Assembly: GCA_963832945.1 (NCBI GenBank)
Contig: CAWHVV010000017.1
Location: forward strand, 15,185 to 79,184
From: JAFEDN01 sp963832945
Lineage (GTDB): Bacteria > Pseudomonadota > Gammaproteobacteria > Coxiellales > Coxiellaceae
Direction of reading: 5' to 3'
Length of the DNA stretch: 64,000 nucleotides
Notes under the pieces: model-generated
What the model saw: only the letters and a program-made list of their open reading frames with translations
What the model was told of the DNA's origin: nothing
Databases searched by the model: none
Made by a program: the position numbers and the translations under genes
Shown here: positions 37,455 to 46,436 of the stretch, piece after piece
Layout: each line of letters begins with the position of its first letter
Numbering within the stretch: the first letter of the stretch is position 1

Positions 37455-38888
37455 TTAAGATTTAAAAAAATCGGTCGCTTGATTCTGACGATTACGGGTT
37501 TGCAGTTCGTTAATTTGTGCTGGTGTTAAAGGTAAAGGGGAAACCGGCAACGACGATGTCACAGCAGAATTGGTTGCGGGAGTGACAGATTGGCTGGGTG
37601 GTAGTACGGTGGGAAGGGTTGCCACCGATTCAAAGGGTGGCAAGATCGATTCTTTTTCGTTATCGTGTTTCTGACCGTCTAAATAAAATCCTTTTAAAAA
37701 AACAACATCGACAATCGTCCCCGCTGATAACTGAATGACAGGATGGTATTGATCGGCTCTCCTGATATTGTAGTCAGCAATTTTATCCATCGCATTACTG
37801 ACGCCTTGTGCCGCACCATATTTAAAAATATCGGCGTTATTGACACTGGTGACAGCGCCAGTCGTTGACAGCGCGGTGGTGGTGTACTGTGAAGCAATAC
37901 CTTGAGAAAATCCCGATAAAGAACCCGCAATAAAAGCGCGTTTCAGTAAAGCACCTTCTCTCCACAAAGGCACGCCGCGCACGCCGTTTTTACCTTCAGG
38001 CCCAAAAACCGTGCCTTCTACCGGCAGTTCAATCACTTCTTGATGATTAGGGCTGACGCAACTTAAACGCTCCAGGCGCATCAAACCCCGCTCAGACGAA
38101 ATATCGCCGATAGCCGCTGCGGTGGCGACACAATCTTTCAAATGGCTGTAGTGATGATTCGGTAATGTGCCAGTATCCAATAGCCGAAATAACACCGGGG
38201 TGGGATTACTTTGGCTGTTCACCCCTGTGGAAGCATCCGCGCCGCCCAGCATCACTGCGCGTACAAAAGTGCCGGCGGGAACAAAAGAATCCGGCGTTTT
38301 AGAAGGTTTAATGAAAGGCACTACCGAAGACTGATTTTTTAGGGGGGATAACGCTAAAACATCATCGTTCACGCCTTTAAGCGGCTGTAGGGAAACCACC
38401 TCTGCCTGATGATCGAGGGTTGGGGATGTAGGATAAGCATTCTGACTATGATTCTTTTCGGGTAATCCCGGATTGACCAGATTCAATTTTTCTTCCAACG
38501 CCCTCAGTTGAGTTTGTAATCCCTGCATACTCTCATTTTGAGATTGATTGGTTTTTTCTTGTTGCTCTTTTTGTTTCTTTAAGAGTTCTAACTGTTCCTG
38601 CAATGCGGAAGTTGTTTTTTGTGCCTGGCTCAATCCATTTTGAGTTTTCTCAATAAACAACTCGGAACTGTCAACATGCGTGGTCGGATTGTCCATGGCC
38701 ATTCGTTGTGACGATGGTTCATGGGTAGAGTGCGAAGACTGAACGTGGCCTGATAAGAGCGAATAAAAAACCCAGCCAAGTAGACTTGCGATAATAATGC
38801 CGATGGCTAACACATTCTGTTGTTTTTTCTTGATTCGACTGGGTTGCGTATCTACATTCTTTTCAGAATCATAAGATTGTTTAGACAT
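37455..38888 (-). CDS. traB: TraB core-complex protein (VirB10-like)
   Basis: 477 residues (F TraB 475). One membrane helix near 26-46 (NVLAIGIIIASLLGWVFYSL), a coiled coil ~85-135 (QEQLELLKKQKEQQEKTNQS), a Pro-rich stretch, and the C-terminal VirB10-type beta domain (FVPAGTFVRAVMLGGADAST, LPVEGTVFGPEGKNGVRGVP). Bridges inner and outer membranes together with TraK and TraV. ATG at 38888 overlaps the traK end by 8 bases. Confidence 0.94.
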   Translation of the reverse strand: MSKQSYDSEKNVDTQPSRIKKKQQNVLAIGIIIASLLGWVFYSLLSGHVQSSHSTHEPSSQRMAMDNPTTHVDSSELFIEKTQNGLSQAQKTTSALQEQLELLKKQKEQQEKTNQSQNESMQGLQTQLRALEEKLNLVNPGLPEKNHSQNAYPTSPTLDHQAEVVSLQPLKGVNDDVLALSPLKNQSSVVPFIKPSKTPDSFVPAGTFVRAVMLGGADASTGVNSQSNPTPVLFRLLDTGTLPNHHYSHLKDCVATAAAIGDISSERGLMRLERLSCVSPNHQEVIELPVEGTVFGPEGKNGVRGVPLWREGALLKRAFIAGSLSGFSQGIASQYTTTALSTTGAVTSVNNADIFKYGAAQGVSNAMDKIADYNIRRADQYHPVIQLSAGTIVDVVFLKGFYLDGQKHDNEKESILPPFESVATLPTVLPPSQSVTPATNSAVTSSLPVSPLPLTPAQINELQTRNRQNQATDFFKS

Positions 38889-39640
38889 GGCTGGTCACCT
38901 TAATCAGTTGAGCGGTTTGATGAGGTGCAAGTGTGACAGCTTGCAGATAAATGGCGCGATCACCGGATTGATACAAATCCTCTTCAGCCACTGTTTGCGC
39001 TTGTTTGGAATGATTGGTCAGTTGATAGATTGCTACCGACAAATGCGCGCCGGTATATTGATCAGTTAATTTCAAATCGAAATTTTTCCCGACAGTGAAT
39101 TCTTTCGGTTTTTTTAAAACCGTGTGATCATAGCCGGATGGAATTTTTTTCTGAATAATTTCATCCAGGAGGTGAATTAACGTTTGCGTATAACGCTCAC
39201 TGGTTTCCCAGGTTTTCGCGGCTTCTTTTTCCAGTTCCTCGGGTTTTAATGCTAATACATCCGCATGATGAGTACAGCGTGGCGTTAAATTCAAGACATA
39301 ATGCCGACCCTGCTCAGTGCTAATGAATAAATAAAATGGTTTTAAGCGATGAATATTATTTTTTTCTTTTAATTTTTTGCATTGAATTTTTTGTTGTTTT
39401 TTTCCCTTATTTTTCTGTATCGGACAAATTTTATGGGTAGTCGGCTGATCGACGATGGGTTTAATAAACACCTCACCCTGTACGGTATCGTTGCTAATCT
39501 GATAAGCACCTTCAGAACCTCTGACCAGTGTAATTCGATCTCCGATCACCGAAATTCGAGTCAATTCTTTGGCAGATATTTCAGCAGAAATTTTAGAATT
39601 GTCTTCCAATACAAAAGATTGAGCATGCACCGGTATTGAA

Positions 39641-41799
39641 CACCGATTTTCACGAGCCTGATAAGCGCAACAATCAACCCTAAACAAAATTTGGACAGTC
39701 GTCAGTTTTGCCCTTTCACGCAGTCCACTCAAAACGTAAAAGGCGGTTATCCAGCCACGGAACAATCACACCTTTTTTGAGTTTATCAACACCCAGAAGA
39801 ATAGGTGTTGTTGCATGTTTACGAATTTTTACAACAAATTCTTTTCCATCAAAATTGATTCGTCCTGGCATATCAATAAATTTTCGAAAAACCTGATCTG
39901 CTCTTGCGCGCTCAAAACGGGGTAAATCTTGCATAAATCGATGATAAAGGGTATCAGCGATAATCGTCCAAAGCATGTCGAAGTGAATCCGAATCATGAA
40001 AGGGGAAGATAAAGAATTCAAGTTAAAAAATGAAACAAGCTCACCAAATTTATTCTCAATATGCCATCGTTTGGCGTAGACAACAAGGATATCTTTTAGA
40101 TCAAGCTCATGATTACTCGTGATGATAAATGTTGGCTCTGCGCGACCGTGATCTTTGACGATAATTTGTCGAAAGGAATTTTTACATTTTGGTAATAAAA
40201 CATCTGCTTCATAAACTGAGCATTGTTTATGTTTTCGTTTAGGAATTGGCAGAGTAATTTTTTTCCATTTTTCCTCGGAAATTTTCGAGGTTTCTTTCAA
40301 TAATTTCTGATTACGCTTGCGTAATGTAATAAATTTAATGCCTTCACTCACTAACGTATCCAACACAGAGTACGTTGTCAATTTGCAATCAAAAACCAGT
40401 GTCTCGGTGATATCTTTTCTAATTTCTTTCCAAAATTGTGCGAATTTCTGAATTTCAGCAGCCTCATTTTTTCGAAGAATATCCGCTCTCGTATATAAAA
40501 TAACATCGCTGGTTGCATCCTGGGCAAATAAAGTATTGGCGCCTTTTATCGCTTTGCCGCGCGCGCCGCACCATACCTTTTCCATCTGTGACTCTTCACC
40601 AAAATGGGGAATAGAATGAAAATCTAGGTTAATAAAATTGGATTGATAAAAATCGGGATAAATTTCTTGAAAATGACGCACTAATTTCTGCTGAAATTCA
40701 GATAACATAGATTCTTCTGTGCGACAGGAATAAGTTGACATATAGGTTGATTTTGGCAAAACGGATAAACTCGCAAATACACCGAGTCCTTGTTCATGAT
40801 CATAGGAAGACATATGGCTTAAACGCTGGTTACCAATCAATTTGAGCAGCAACATTGAAAGGCAAGCTTGCATTTCTGAAATGACACTTGATGTAGGGAG
40901 TTTACATTTTTTAATAATATCGAGAACACCCGATTCAATAATATAGGGGAGAAAGAAATAAACTCCAGCTACCGGGCACTCAAATGAAAAAGGTTTTAGT
41001 TTTTCAAAATCAAGTGAAGAGGCCCGCTCTGGAATCAGTTGATTTTTTTGGGTGAATCCTCTTTCCAAAGCACTACGGCGTGGCAATCGTGAGAAATCTG
41101 CATCATAGAGAATATTTTCAATGGTTCTCTTAGAAATTTTATAACCTTCTTCCTGGATTTTTTCTGCTATATCTTGACAAGAAAATTTCTGCTTACGATA
41201 GGCAATAACGGCTTCGCGCACAGGTTGAGGTGTTCGTCGTTCTTTCTGTCCAGAAGGAAACTGGGGAAACAAACATAATTTTCCGGAACGCACATCACGC
41301 ATCATGGAGTAGAGAGTATTAATTTTATAGCCAAATTGTTGAGCCACTTCTTGTGGTGAGCGTTTATCCATGACAATGGCACGGATGGCCTCATATTGTT
41401 TTTGTAGGGGCATGACGGGGTATGCAAAAAATTGTCTGATGATATCCATATTAAGGTATCCTTATTGCGCTTAAAAAATTGAGATTCTAATAAAAAACGT
41501 TCGATTTGTCAAAATATTTTTTATAGAAATATCAAAAAAACCCGTAAATATATGGAAATTAAAAAAAACATAAAAAAATCAGAATTTAAAATTTGTCAAA
41601 ATTTTAAAATCCTAAGCGCAATACCGATTATTGATACCCATTAGAATCTGTGATACTTGGCAAAAACAATATAGAGTATTTAACGCCTTTTTTAGCGGAA
41701 ATAATGAATTAATTTACTCCGATAAGGTAGATAAAAATATATATAATTAGCTTTTCTTAGGGGTCGATTCTTGCGCTTTTAAGCTTGTGAAAATCGGTG
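39641..41799 (-). mobile_element. IS with IS4-superfamily-like transposase, copy 1 (2159 bp), in traK
   Basis: Imperfect terminal inverted repeats of about 40 bases begin CACCGATTTTCAC at both ends (39641 and, inverted, 41799). A 5-base duplication TTGAA lies at 39636-39640 and 41800-41804. One transposase gene points left; about 350 AT-rich bases (41450-41799) without a gene lie in front of it, presumably its promoter region. A copy of exactly the same length occupies 61842-64000. Family not certain: 5-base duplication and the YxxRxxxE signature point to the IS4 superfamily. Confidence 0.92.
39716..41449 (-). CDS. DDE transposase, IS4-superfamily-like
   Basis: 577 residues. N-terminal helix-turn-helix segments (SPQEVAQQFGYKINTLYSMM, SCQDIAEKIQEEGYKISKRT) probably bind the IS ends. 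The catalytic core shows a first Asp in NLDFHSIPHFG, a second in ETLVFDCKLTTYSVLD, and the Glu in YAKRWHIENKFGEL, which fits the Y-x2-R-x3-E signature of IS4-like enzymes. Both copies in the window encode the same protein as far as I can see. Confidence 0.9.
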   Translation of the reverse strand: MDIIRQFFAYPVMPLQKQYEAIRAIVMDKRSPQEVAQQFGYKINTLYSMMRDVRSGKLCLFPQFPSGQKERRTPQPVREAVIAYRKQKFSCQDIAEKIQEEGYKISKRTIENILYDADFSRLPRRSALERGFTQKNQLIPERASSLDFEKLKPFSFECPVAGVYFFLPYIIESGVLDIIKKCKLPTSSVISEMQACLSMLLLKLIGNQRLSHMSSYDHEQGLGVFASLSVLPKSTYMSTYSCRTEESMLSEFQQKLVRHFQEIYPDFYQSNFINLDFHSIPHFGEESQMEKVWCGARGKAIKGANTLFAQDATSDVILYTRADILRKNEAAEIQKFAQFWKEIRKDITETLVFDCKLTTYSVLDTLVSEGIKFITLRKRNQKLLKETSKISEEKWKKITLPIPKRKHKQCSVYEADVLLPKCKNSFRQIIVKDHGRAEPTFIITSNHELDLKDILVVYAKRWHIENKFGELVSFFNLNSLSSPFMIRIHFDMLWTIIADTLYHRFMQDLPRFERARADQVFRKFIDMPGRINFDGKEFVVKIRKHATTPILLGVDKLKKGVIVPWLDNRLLRFEWTA

Positions 41800-41890
41800 T
41801 TGAAAATAGAAACACCGGACATAATACCGCTATAGCGCAGGGTATTTTGAATAAAGATCGATTAACAAGCTTTTTAAGCATACTATTCTC

Positions 41891-42472
41891 CTATTTTGAA
41901 TGCTCATCGTGAGAGTTATTTTTAATTTCCTCGAAGGATTTCAGCCACAGCCTGCCTTCTGAATAGCGAAACTGAAGCTGATAATGAATCCGCTGTACCG
42001 GCAGATGATCATTGCCAACCGTGGCGCTTAAATCGCCAGTGAGTTGCACCGTCAACTGCTTGGCATCAACCGCCACTTCCACCGGATAAAAAATCAAACT
42101 GGTATGGGTTTTTTCTAATTGCTCAGCCTCACTCACCAACTCATTTTTTAAATCGCCGTAATAAGCCGGATCGGTGTAGCGCAGTAAAGTCTCCTGCTGA
42201 TAAGCTGCATTGCCGGGGGTGAGGTTCAGCCGCAACTGAGCCAAAAAAGAGGCCATCTGGGATAAATATTCGGGAGAGACAGCCTTGGCTTCCACCCAAT
42301 AAGCTTGATTGACCACAGGTGGGGTAATGATAATCCGTTCCCGGCCAATCAGCCGACACACACTGACTGTCAACAATAAACTGACCAGGGCCAGGAGTGC
42401 GGCCAATACTAAATAACCATTCCTCTGCGCCAGTATTCCCTGTAATCGCGATTTATAATGAGTGAGTTGCAT
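41891..42472 (-). CDS. traE: TraE core membrane protein (VirB5/VirB8-like position)
   Basis: 193 residues from ATG at 42472 (AGGAG 6 bases before); the frame is open further upstream into traL but without a ribosome site. One membrane helix (~18-41, YLVLAALLALVSLLLTVSVC) and a periplasmic domain with SPEYLSQMASFLAQLRLNLT and LLRYTDPAYYGDLK, typical TraE. F TraE is 188 residues. It ends 9 bases before the traK start. Confidence 0.93.
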   Translation of the reverse strand: MQLTHYKSRLQGILAQRNGYLVLAALLALVSLLLTVSVCRLIGRERIIITPPVVNQAYWVEAKAVSPEYLSQMASFLAQLRLNLTPGNAAYQQETLLRYTDPAYYGDLKNELVSEAEQLEKTHTSLIFYPVEVAVDAKQLTVQLTGDLSATVGNDHLPVQRIHYQLQFRYSEGRLWLKSFEEIKNNSHDEHSK

Positions 42473-42489
42473 ACTTGCTCCTGTCAGAT

Positions 42490-42771
42490 TTATCCGATGA
42501 GTTCCCGCCAATAAGAGGGGGGTGTTATTTTGAGTTTCAAACACATCGGCACATGCCAATACATCCAGTGGTACATAAAATAATGTCCCTGTTCACCTTT
42601 TAATTTTTTAATCCCGAATAAAGCGCCAGAGCCGGTAATCATGCCCCATACCGGGCTGTTTAAAACCAGCATCAAGATGAGAAACGGCACTAAAAAGGCA
42701 ATTAATTCGTCAATTGTCCACAACATGAATTTCATCGGCTCATCGAGCGTTTGCGGAATGCGGTAACTCAT
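42490..42771 (-). CDS. traL: TraL small membrane protein
   Basis: 93 residues (F TraL 91). RIPQTLDEPMKFMLWTIDEL is the TraL signature, followed by two close hydrophobic stretches and KKLKGEQGHYFMYHWMYWHV. Equivalent to VirB3; it helps insert the ATPase and pilin machinery. ATG at 42771 overlaps the traA stop by 4 bases. Confidence 0.94.
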   Translation of the reverse strand: MSYRIPQTLDEPMKFMLWTIDELIAFLVPFLILMLVLNSPVWGMITGSGALFGIKKLKGEQGHYFMYHWMYWHVPMCLKLKITPPSYWRELIG

Positions 42772-43124
42772 GCACTTTCTCCGGCAATCGAAAGAATGAC
42801 GTTAAAGAAAATAGATACCGCGACGATGCCGGTTAAGACCATCAAATTCTTGGTTTTCATATAAGCCGCTAACCCCAAAATGCCTTCAATCGCATAAATA
42901 TATTTTTTACCCGTGTTGTTGAGGGTTTCCCACAAGCTGGCGTCAGTGCCTGCTAAAATATCGGTACCGTCCGCCAGGGCTGAACCCCACAGACCGATTA
43001 AACTCACCATCACCAACAAACGGACTGAGGCCAGACTGTTAGGCTGACACAACGCGCACCATAGTCGGCAGCCCAGTGTTTGGCTGGTGTTTTTAAACTG
43101 CTTGATGACTGTTTTTATTTTCAT
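42768..43124 (-). CDS. traA: TraA pilin precursor
   Basis: 118 residues from ATG at 43124 (GGAG 8-9 bases before). A long basic leader of 51 residues ends with a signal peptidase site GSALA before DGTD, the same leader length as F pilin. The mature ~67 residues carry two hydrophobic helices (YIYAIEGILGLAAYM and NLMVLTGIVAVSIFFNVILS) with a basic loop between, as in F pilin. No TraQ gene was found. It follows an HTH protein gene that overlaps its start by 32 bases. Confidence 0.92.
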   Translation of the reverse strand: MKIKTVIKQFKNTSQTLGCRLWCALCQPNSLASVRLLVMVSLIGLWGSALADGTDILAGTDASLWETLNNTGKKYIYAIEGILGLAAYMKTKNLMVLTGIVAVSIFFNVILSIAGESA

Positions 43125-43488
43125 GACGCTCACTCCTGCGTTTTTTATTTTTCTGATGTTTTTTAGGGTTCCTTTGACCCTGTAATTGCTCAAATTTCCA
43201 ATGCAGCGGTTTAAAATGTTTATGGCCTAATTTCTCCATCTTCGCCAAACAACCCACCTTATAGTCTGCTCGGGCTTTTTGTATATCCCGTGAAAAAGCC
43301 CTACACTGTTGATGGTAATGTTCGTCAAATACTGCCTCTTCATTTTCACCATCCTTTTTCCAGCGCCAAAACCATTTCACTTTAATGCCGGCATAGTGCG
43401 CCGCGAGTTCAAAACTCGCTCCAATGCGCAGAGCTTCACCTATTTTCTGTTGAATGCTCTCCGTCAATTCATGATGCTGACTCTCCAT
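43093..43488 (-). CDS. HTH protein resembling a phage terminase small subunit, 131 aa
   Basis: I choose ATG at 43488, since earlier codons overlap the methyltransferase gene without a ribosome site. Residues ~10-45 (KIGEALRIGASFELAAHYAG, then IKVKWFWRWKKDG) match the helix-turn-helix of phage terminase small subunits and related homeodomain-like proteins that recognise an insertion or packaging site. The C-terminal tail is very basic (NPKKHQKNKKRRSERHENK). It overlaps the methyltransferase gene before it (20 bases) and traA after it (32 bases), so all three are one transcription unit. In this place it could be the regulator of the tra operon. The phage relation is from pattern only. Confidence 0.65.
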   Translation of the reverse strand: MESQHHELTESIQQKIGEALRIGASFELAAHYAGIKVKWFWRWKKDGENEEAVFDEHYHQQCRAFSRDIQKARADYKVGCLAKMEKLGHKHFKPLHWKFEQLQGQRNPKKHQKNKKRRSERHENKNSHQAV

Positions 43489-44725
43489 GAGAAATGCCTT
43501 GTCGCGCTGATACACAATCCGCGAATGTCCGGTCTGTTCCGGACAACACCGCCGCTTTGCCTGTGTGTTTCTCAAAGCGACGCAAGATCACGTCCACGTA
43601 TTGCGGCATGATCTCTACAAGATACGCCTGGCGGTGCGTATACTCGGCTGCGATCAGGGTGGATCCGGCTCCGCCAAACATATCCAGCACCCGGTCGCCT
43701 GTTAAGCTGCTGTTATGCAGCGCCTTTTGTACCAGCGCCCAAGGCTTCATCGTTGGATGAAGATCGCAGGACAACGGCTTATCGAACGGCCACACCGTAC
43801 TTTGCCCACGATCCCCGTACCACGCATCCGCCTGGCCTTTGCGGTAGGCGTAATAAATGGGTTCGTGTTGCGTTTTGTAACGGCCCCGGTTCAATACAAA
43901 ATGATTCTTGGTCCAAATAATTTGGGAACGGATGATTAAATGGTTAGACTCTAAAGCCTGTTTAACTAAATCCTGAAATTGAGAAGCGTGACAGACATAC
44001 CAGGAGGCTTCCGGTTTCACCACCGTGACTGCACTGGCAAAAGCCGTTTGTAAAAACTGCAAATAAGCCTGTGGATTCATGTGGTCGTTTTGAAGTGAGC
44101 GCCCTTTGAAAGCGCCACGGGCTTGATGATAATCGACGTTATAAGGCGGATCGGTAAAGACTAAATCGGCTTTCTCACCATTCATCAGTCGAGCTATATC
44201 GGTGGGAGATGTGGCATCCCCACACATCACCCGATGAAGCCCTAATTCCCAAACGTCGCCCGGTTGACTCACAATAATATTTTGCGGTGTTAACCAATCA
44301 GAGGATTCTTCGTCGGATTCTGATAATGTGCCGAGTAATTTGGTTAATTCAATTTCACTGAAGGCCGTTAATGACAAATCCACATCCAGTTCTTTTAAGG
44401 AGGCTAATTCCTGGCACAATAAATCCGAATCCCATTCCGCTTCTTCACTTAAACGATTATCGGCGATGCGATAGGCTTTGACTTGTGCTGGCGTCAGATT
44501 GTTAGCCACCAAGACAGGCACTTTTTCCATTTTCAATTTTTTTGCGGCTAACCAGCGAGTATGACCGGCAACAATCGTATGATCAGCGTCCACCACAATC
44601 GGCTGCTGCCAGCCGTAGGTTTTTAAACTGTCGGCGACTTTATCTACCGCTTTGGTATTGCGGCGAGGATTTCGCTCATAGGGGCGAATGTCGTCGGTTA
44701 AAAACCATTGAATGTCCATTGTCAT
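43469..44725 (-). CDS. ParB-like nuclease domain plus beta-class DNA methyltransferase
   Basis: 418 residues. Residues 5-95 form a ParB/sulfiredoxin-like domain (IRPYERNPRRNTKAVDKVAD, VVDADHTIVAGHTRWLAAKK). The methyltransferase part has DPPY at 192-195 (TDPPYNVDYH) and, near 355, the SAM-binding motif DMFGGAGST. This motif order is that of the beta class, giving N6-adenine or N4-cytosine methylation. No restriction enzyme gene is near, so it is an orphan, phage-like methylase, perhaps protecting entering DNA or marking operators. It is the first gene of the tra operon, just downstream of the TTTCCCGA array. ATG at 44725 with GGAG 4 bases before; ATG at 44719 is an alternative. Confidence 0.92.
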   Translation of the reverse strand: MTMDIQWFLTDDIRPYERNPRRNTKAVDKVADSLKTYGWQQPIVVDADHTIVAGHTRWLAAKKLKMEKVPVLVANNLTPAQVKAYRIADNRLSEEAEWDSDLLCQELASLKELDVDLSLTAFSEIELTKLLGTLSESDEESSDWLTPQNIIVSQPGDVWELGLHRVMCGDATSPTDIARLMNGEKADLVFTDPPYNVDYHQARGAFKGRSLQNDHMNPQAYLQFLQTAFASAVTVVKPEASWYVCHASQFQDLVKQALESNHLIIRSQIIWTKNHFVLNRGRYKTQHEPIYYAYRKGQADAWYGDRGQSTVWPFDKPLSCDLHPTMKPWALVQKALHNSSLTGDRVLDMFGGAGSTLIAAEYTHRQAYLVEIMPQYVDVILRRFEKHTGKAAVLSGTDRTFADCVSARQGISHGESAS

Positions 44726-44794
44726 GTTACTCCGAAAAAATAAAAGATTTTTGCTTTACGTTGGCTACTATCCTCTCAGGAAAAAACGAAAATG

Positions 44795-44997
44795 AACACG
44801 TAATATCAGGCAAAAAATTTCCCGATTGACTATCGAAAATTTCCCGATGATGGGGTTAAAACTTCCCGACGACAGGAGACAATCAATCACTTAGCTCAAA
44901 TTTTTATGCCCAAAATCACGGTTTCGGGAAAAATAAACGACTTTTCGGGAAATTTTAGGGTGCAGATCGGGAAATATTTTGAATCAAATTACGTGTT
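44795..44997. repeat. Symmetric array of six TTTCCCGA sites with outer inverted repeats
   Basis: Three plus-oriented copies (TTTCCCGA at 44818-44825 and 44840-44847, CTTCCCGA at 44862-44869) face three minus-oriented copies (TCGGGAAA at 44924-44931, 44945-44952, 44967-44974). Spacing within each half is about 21-22 bases, two helical turns. The whole is bracketed by AACACGTAAT (44795-44804) and ATTACGTGTT (44988-44997). It fills most of the gap 44726-45096 between divergent operons. Iteron-type origin or a large two-sided operator are the obvious readings. Confidence 0.85.
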
Positions 44998-45096
44998 ATT
45001 TTTAAAAAAACAGTGGCAGACTCATTACCAAAGAGCGTATCCATTTATCAATTTTTTATCATTCACTGACCACGCTCAAAACGACAGGAATCATTT

Positions 45097-45384
45097 ATGA
45101 CATCACCTCATGAAACATTGAACGCTGAAACGAAAACAGAAGCCCGAAAGAATCATTTACTGAATGATCACTCTTTTAAAAGGCTGCTGAAAATTCAGAG
45201 AGAAATAGCCCAAATCACAGGATGGATGCCTTCATTGAGTACTTTGGTGAATGGCCTTGTGAATACCGATAATTTGATTTTGTTAAAAGCAGACATACTG
45301 GATGAATTCGAAGCGAATAAAAAAACCAATACAGAACATACGCAAAATCCTGAAAAAACCAAATCTACCACTGAATCCGTTTAA
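45097..45384 (+). CDS. Small hypothetical protein, 95 aa, first gene after the TTTCCCGA array
   Basis: ATG at 45097 with CAGGAA 8 bases before. Helical core FKRLLKIQREIAQITGWMPS and LSTLVNGLVNTDNLILLKAD between charged, probably disordered ends. The helix pair after a short strand-like SFKRLL recalls RHH-type DNA-binding proteins but is not conclusive. Position directly beside the repeat array makes it a candidate for the array-binding regulator or initiator accessory protein. Confidence 0.65.
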   Translation: MTSPHETLNAETKTEARKNHLLNDHSFKRLLKIQREIAQITGWMPSLSTLVNGLVNTDNLILLKADILDEFEANKKTNTEHTQNPEKTKSTTESV

Positions 45385-45522
45385 ATCCGTTACTGAGATC
45401 GAATCCTCATTACTTTCACCCATTTGATGAAACCCACGCGGCCTGAACAATTCAGGTCTGTAATCGCGGCGAGAATCCAGCATTCTCATTTTTTTATTCA
45501 TTTTAATCATTAGGAGTATTTT

Positions 45523-46395
45523 ATGTCTAAATTAATTCAAGCGCTCATGAATCAAGAGCACCCTCAACGTCAAGCGCCGTTTTCAACCACGCCCGGTCAA
45601 GAAGCTCAACGCCTTTACCAGGAAGCAGCGGAACACATGCGTCAGCATCGGCAAGGTTTTACTCAGGAATATAAAGTCACTGAGGATAAAATCAAAGCCG
45701 GTGTGCAAACACTCGTCACCGCAGAGTTGGACACTGTCAATCTGCATGACCCCAATCAGTTCAATCGCCTTCAACGATTGATCCTCGACTGGCATCCGAA
45801 TCCAACTCATGACAATTTGAAAGCCTGCGAAGTCGTCAAAAAAGCACTGATCACTTGCGTCGCAGACGCTCATAAAAAACAGCAATTGCAACGAGCCTGT
45901 CAGGAATATAAAGCGCACTTAGCGGAGGACATTCAATCTGAACTCAACAGCGCTTTCCCGGAAGTCTCTCGGAAATATGGCTTCGATCTGCCCGAGCCAA
46001 CGGCCTCCTTTAAAAAGCCGCTACGACCCGCAGAGAAACCGTCTGTTTTAGATAATTTTCTGACAAAAGAAGCGAAATCCCTGCCGCTGAATCAACATGA
46101 AGGATTGCAAAAAGCGGTGAAGAAATACGAAGCCGTAACCACTCTGCAATACACCTTGCTGACGGCAAAACCAGCACCAGTACAGGTTCAGGAATTTAAG
46201 CAAACGCTGGAGAAACAAAAACCCGTGCTCGAAGTCCATCGGGACAGTACCGCTATGCTATTTCTCAAAGGGGTCACCACCATCCTCACGTTAGGTGTTG
46301 CTGCTCTCTGCGGCATCTTCAGCGTCAAAGGTGAAAAAGCCTCGGAAAAAATGCAGGGGATTGTGAACAGACCGACGATGGCTAAATTGGGATAA
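45523..46395 (+). CDS. Hypothetical protein, 290 aa, C-terminal membrane helix; paralogue of 46484
   Basis: ATG at 45523 with TAGGAG 8 bases before. Soluble helical body (1-230) followed by FKQTLEKQKPVLEVHRDSTA and one hydrophobic helix (MLFLKGVTTILTLGVAALCG) ending FSVKGEKA. The next gene shares the start MSKLI, the motif L-H/L-x-V near 75, and this C-terminal block (FRAEFKTQRPVIEQDRDSWA...KGVATVLSLGAAWLCG), so the two are paralogues. I recall similar C-terminal blocks (acidic-Arg-Asp-Ser before a hydrophobic helix) in Legionella proteins, some of them Dot/Icm substrates; unverified. Probably a tail-anchored membrane protein or effector. Confidence 0.8.
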   Translation: MSKLIQALMNQEHPQRQAPFSTTPGQEAQRLYQEAAEHMRQHRQGFTQEYKVTEDKIKAGVQTLVTAELDTVNLHDPNQFNRLQRLILDWHPNPTHDNLKACEVVKKALITCVADAHKKQQLQRACQEYKAHLAEDIQSELNSAFPEVSRKYGFDLPEPTASFKKPLRPAEKPSVLDNFLTKEAKSLPLNQHEGLQKAVKKYEAVTTLQYTLLTAKPAPVQVQEFKQTLEKQKPVLEVHRDSTAMLFLKGVTTILTLGVAALCGIFSVKGEKASEKMQGIVNRPTMAKLG

Positions 46396-46417
46396 CCCGG
46401 ATACGGGAAATTTTTTT
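46396..46417 (+). terminator. Weak hairpin with T tract after the 45523 gene
   Basis: CCCG-GATA-CGGG (46396-46407) followed by AAATTTTTTTG. The stem is only 4 base pairs, so termination would be partial and read-through into the paralogue is likely. Confidence 0.35.
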
Positions 46418-46436
46418 GAATGGATTTTTTTATTGG

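Larger units (their letters stand above)
38881..41881 (-). pseudogene. traK: TraK outer-membrane secretin-like protein, split by IS
   Basis: ATG at 41881 (AGGAG 7 bases before) encodes a signal peptide, MLKKLVNRSLFKIPCAIAVL and onwards to LFLFS-type sequence. The 2159 bp IS enters at the Ser-Ile position. Removing it and one TTGAA duplication restores the frame as FSIPVHAQSFVLEDNSKIS, with signal cleavage expected after VHA, and an open frame to 38881: 278 residues in all. The mature body has the TraK/VirB9-like beta pattern (KELTRISVIGDRITLVRGSE, YLFISTEQGRHYVLNLTP). The insertion removes the export signal from the body, so no functional TraK is expected and the outer-membrane pore of the channel should fail. 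Confidence 0.92.

Noticed and set aside
41450..41799. Possible non-coding RNA or CRISPR-like AT-rich stretch within the IS
   Set aside because: Present identically in both IS copies and without repeats; it is the IS leader region.
45442..45456. CCTGAA-CAA-TTCAGG hairpin before the 45523 gene
   Set aside because: Only a 6-base stem without T tract; kept out as a terminator.
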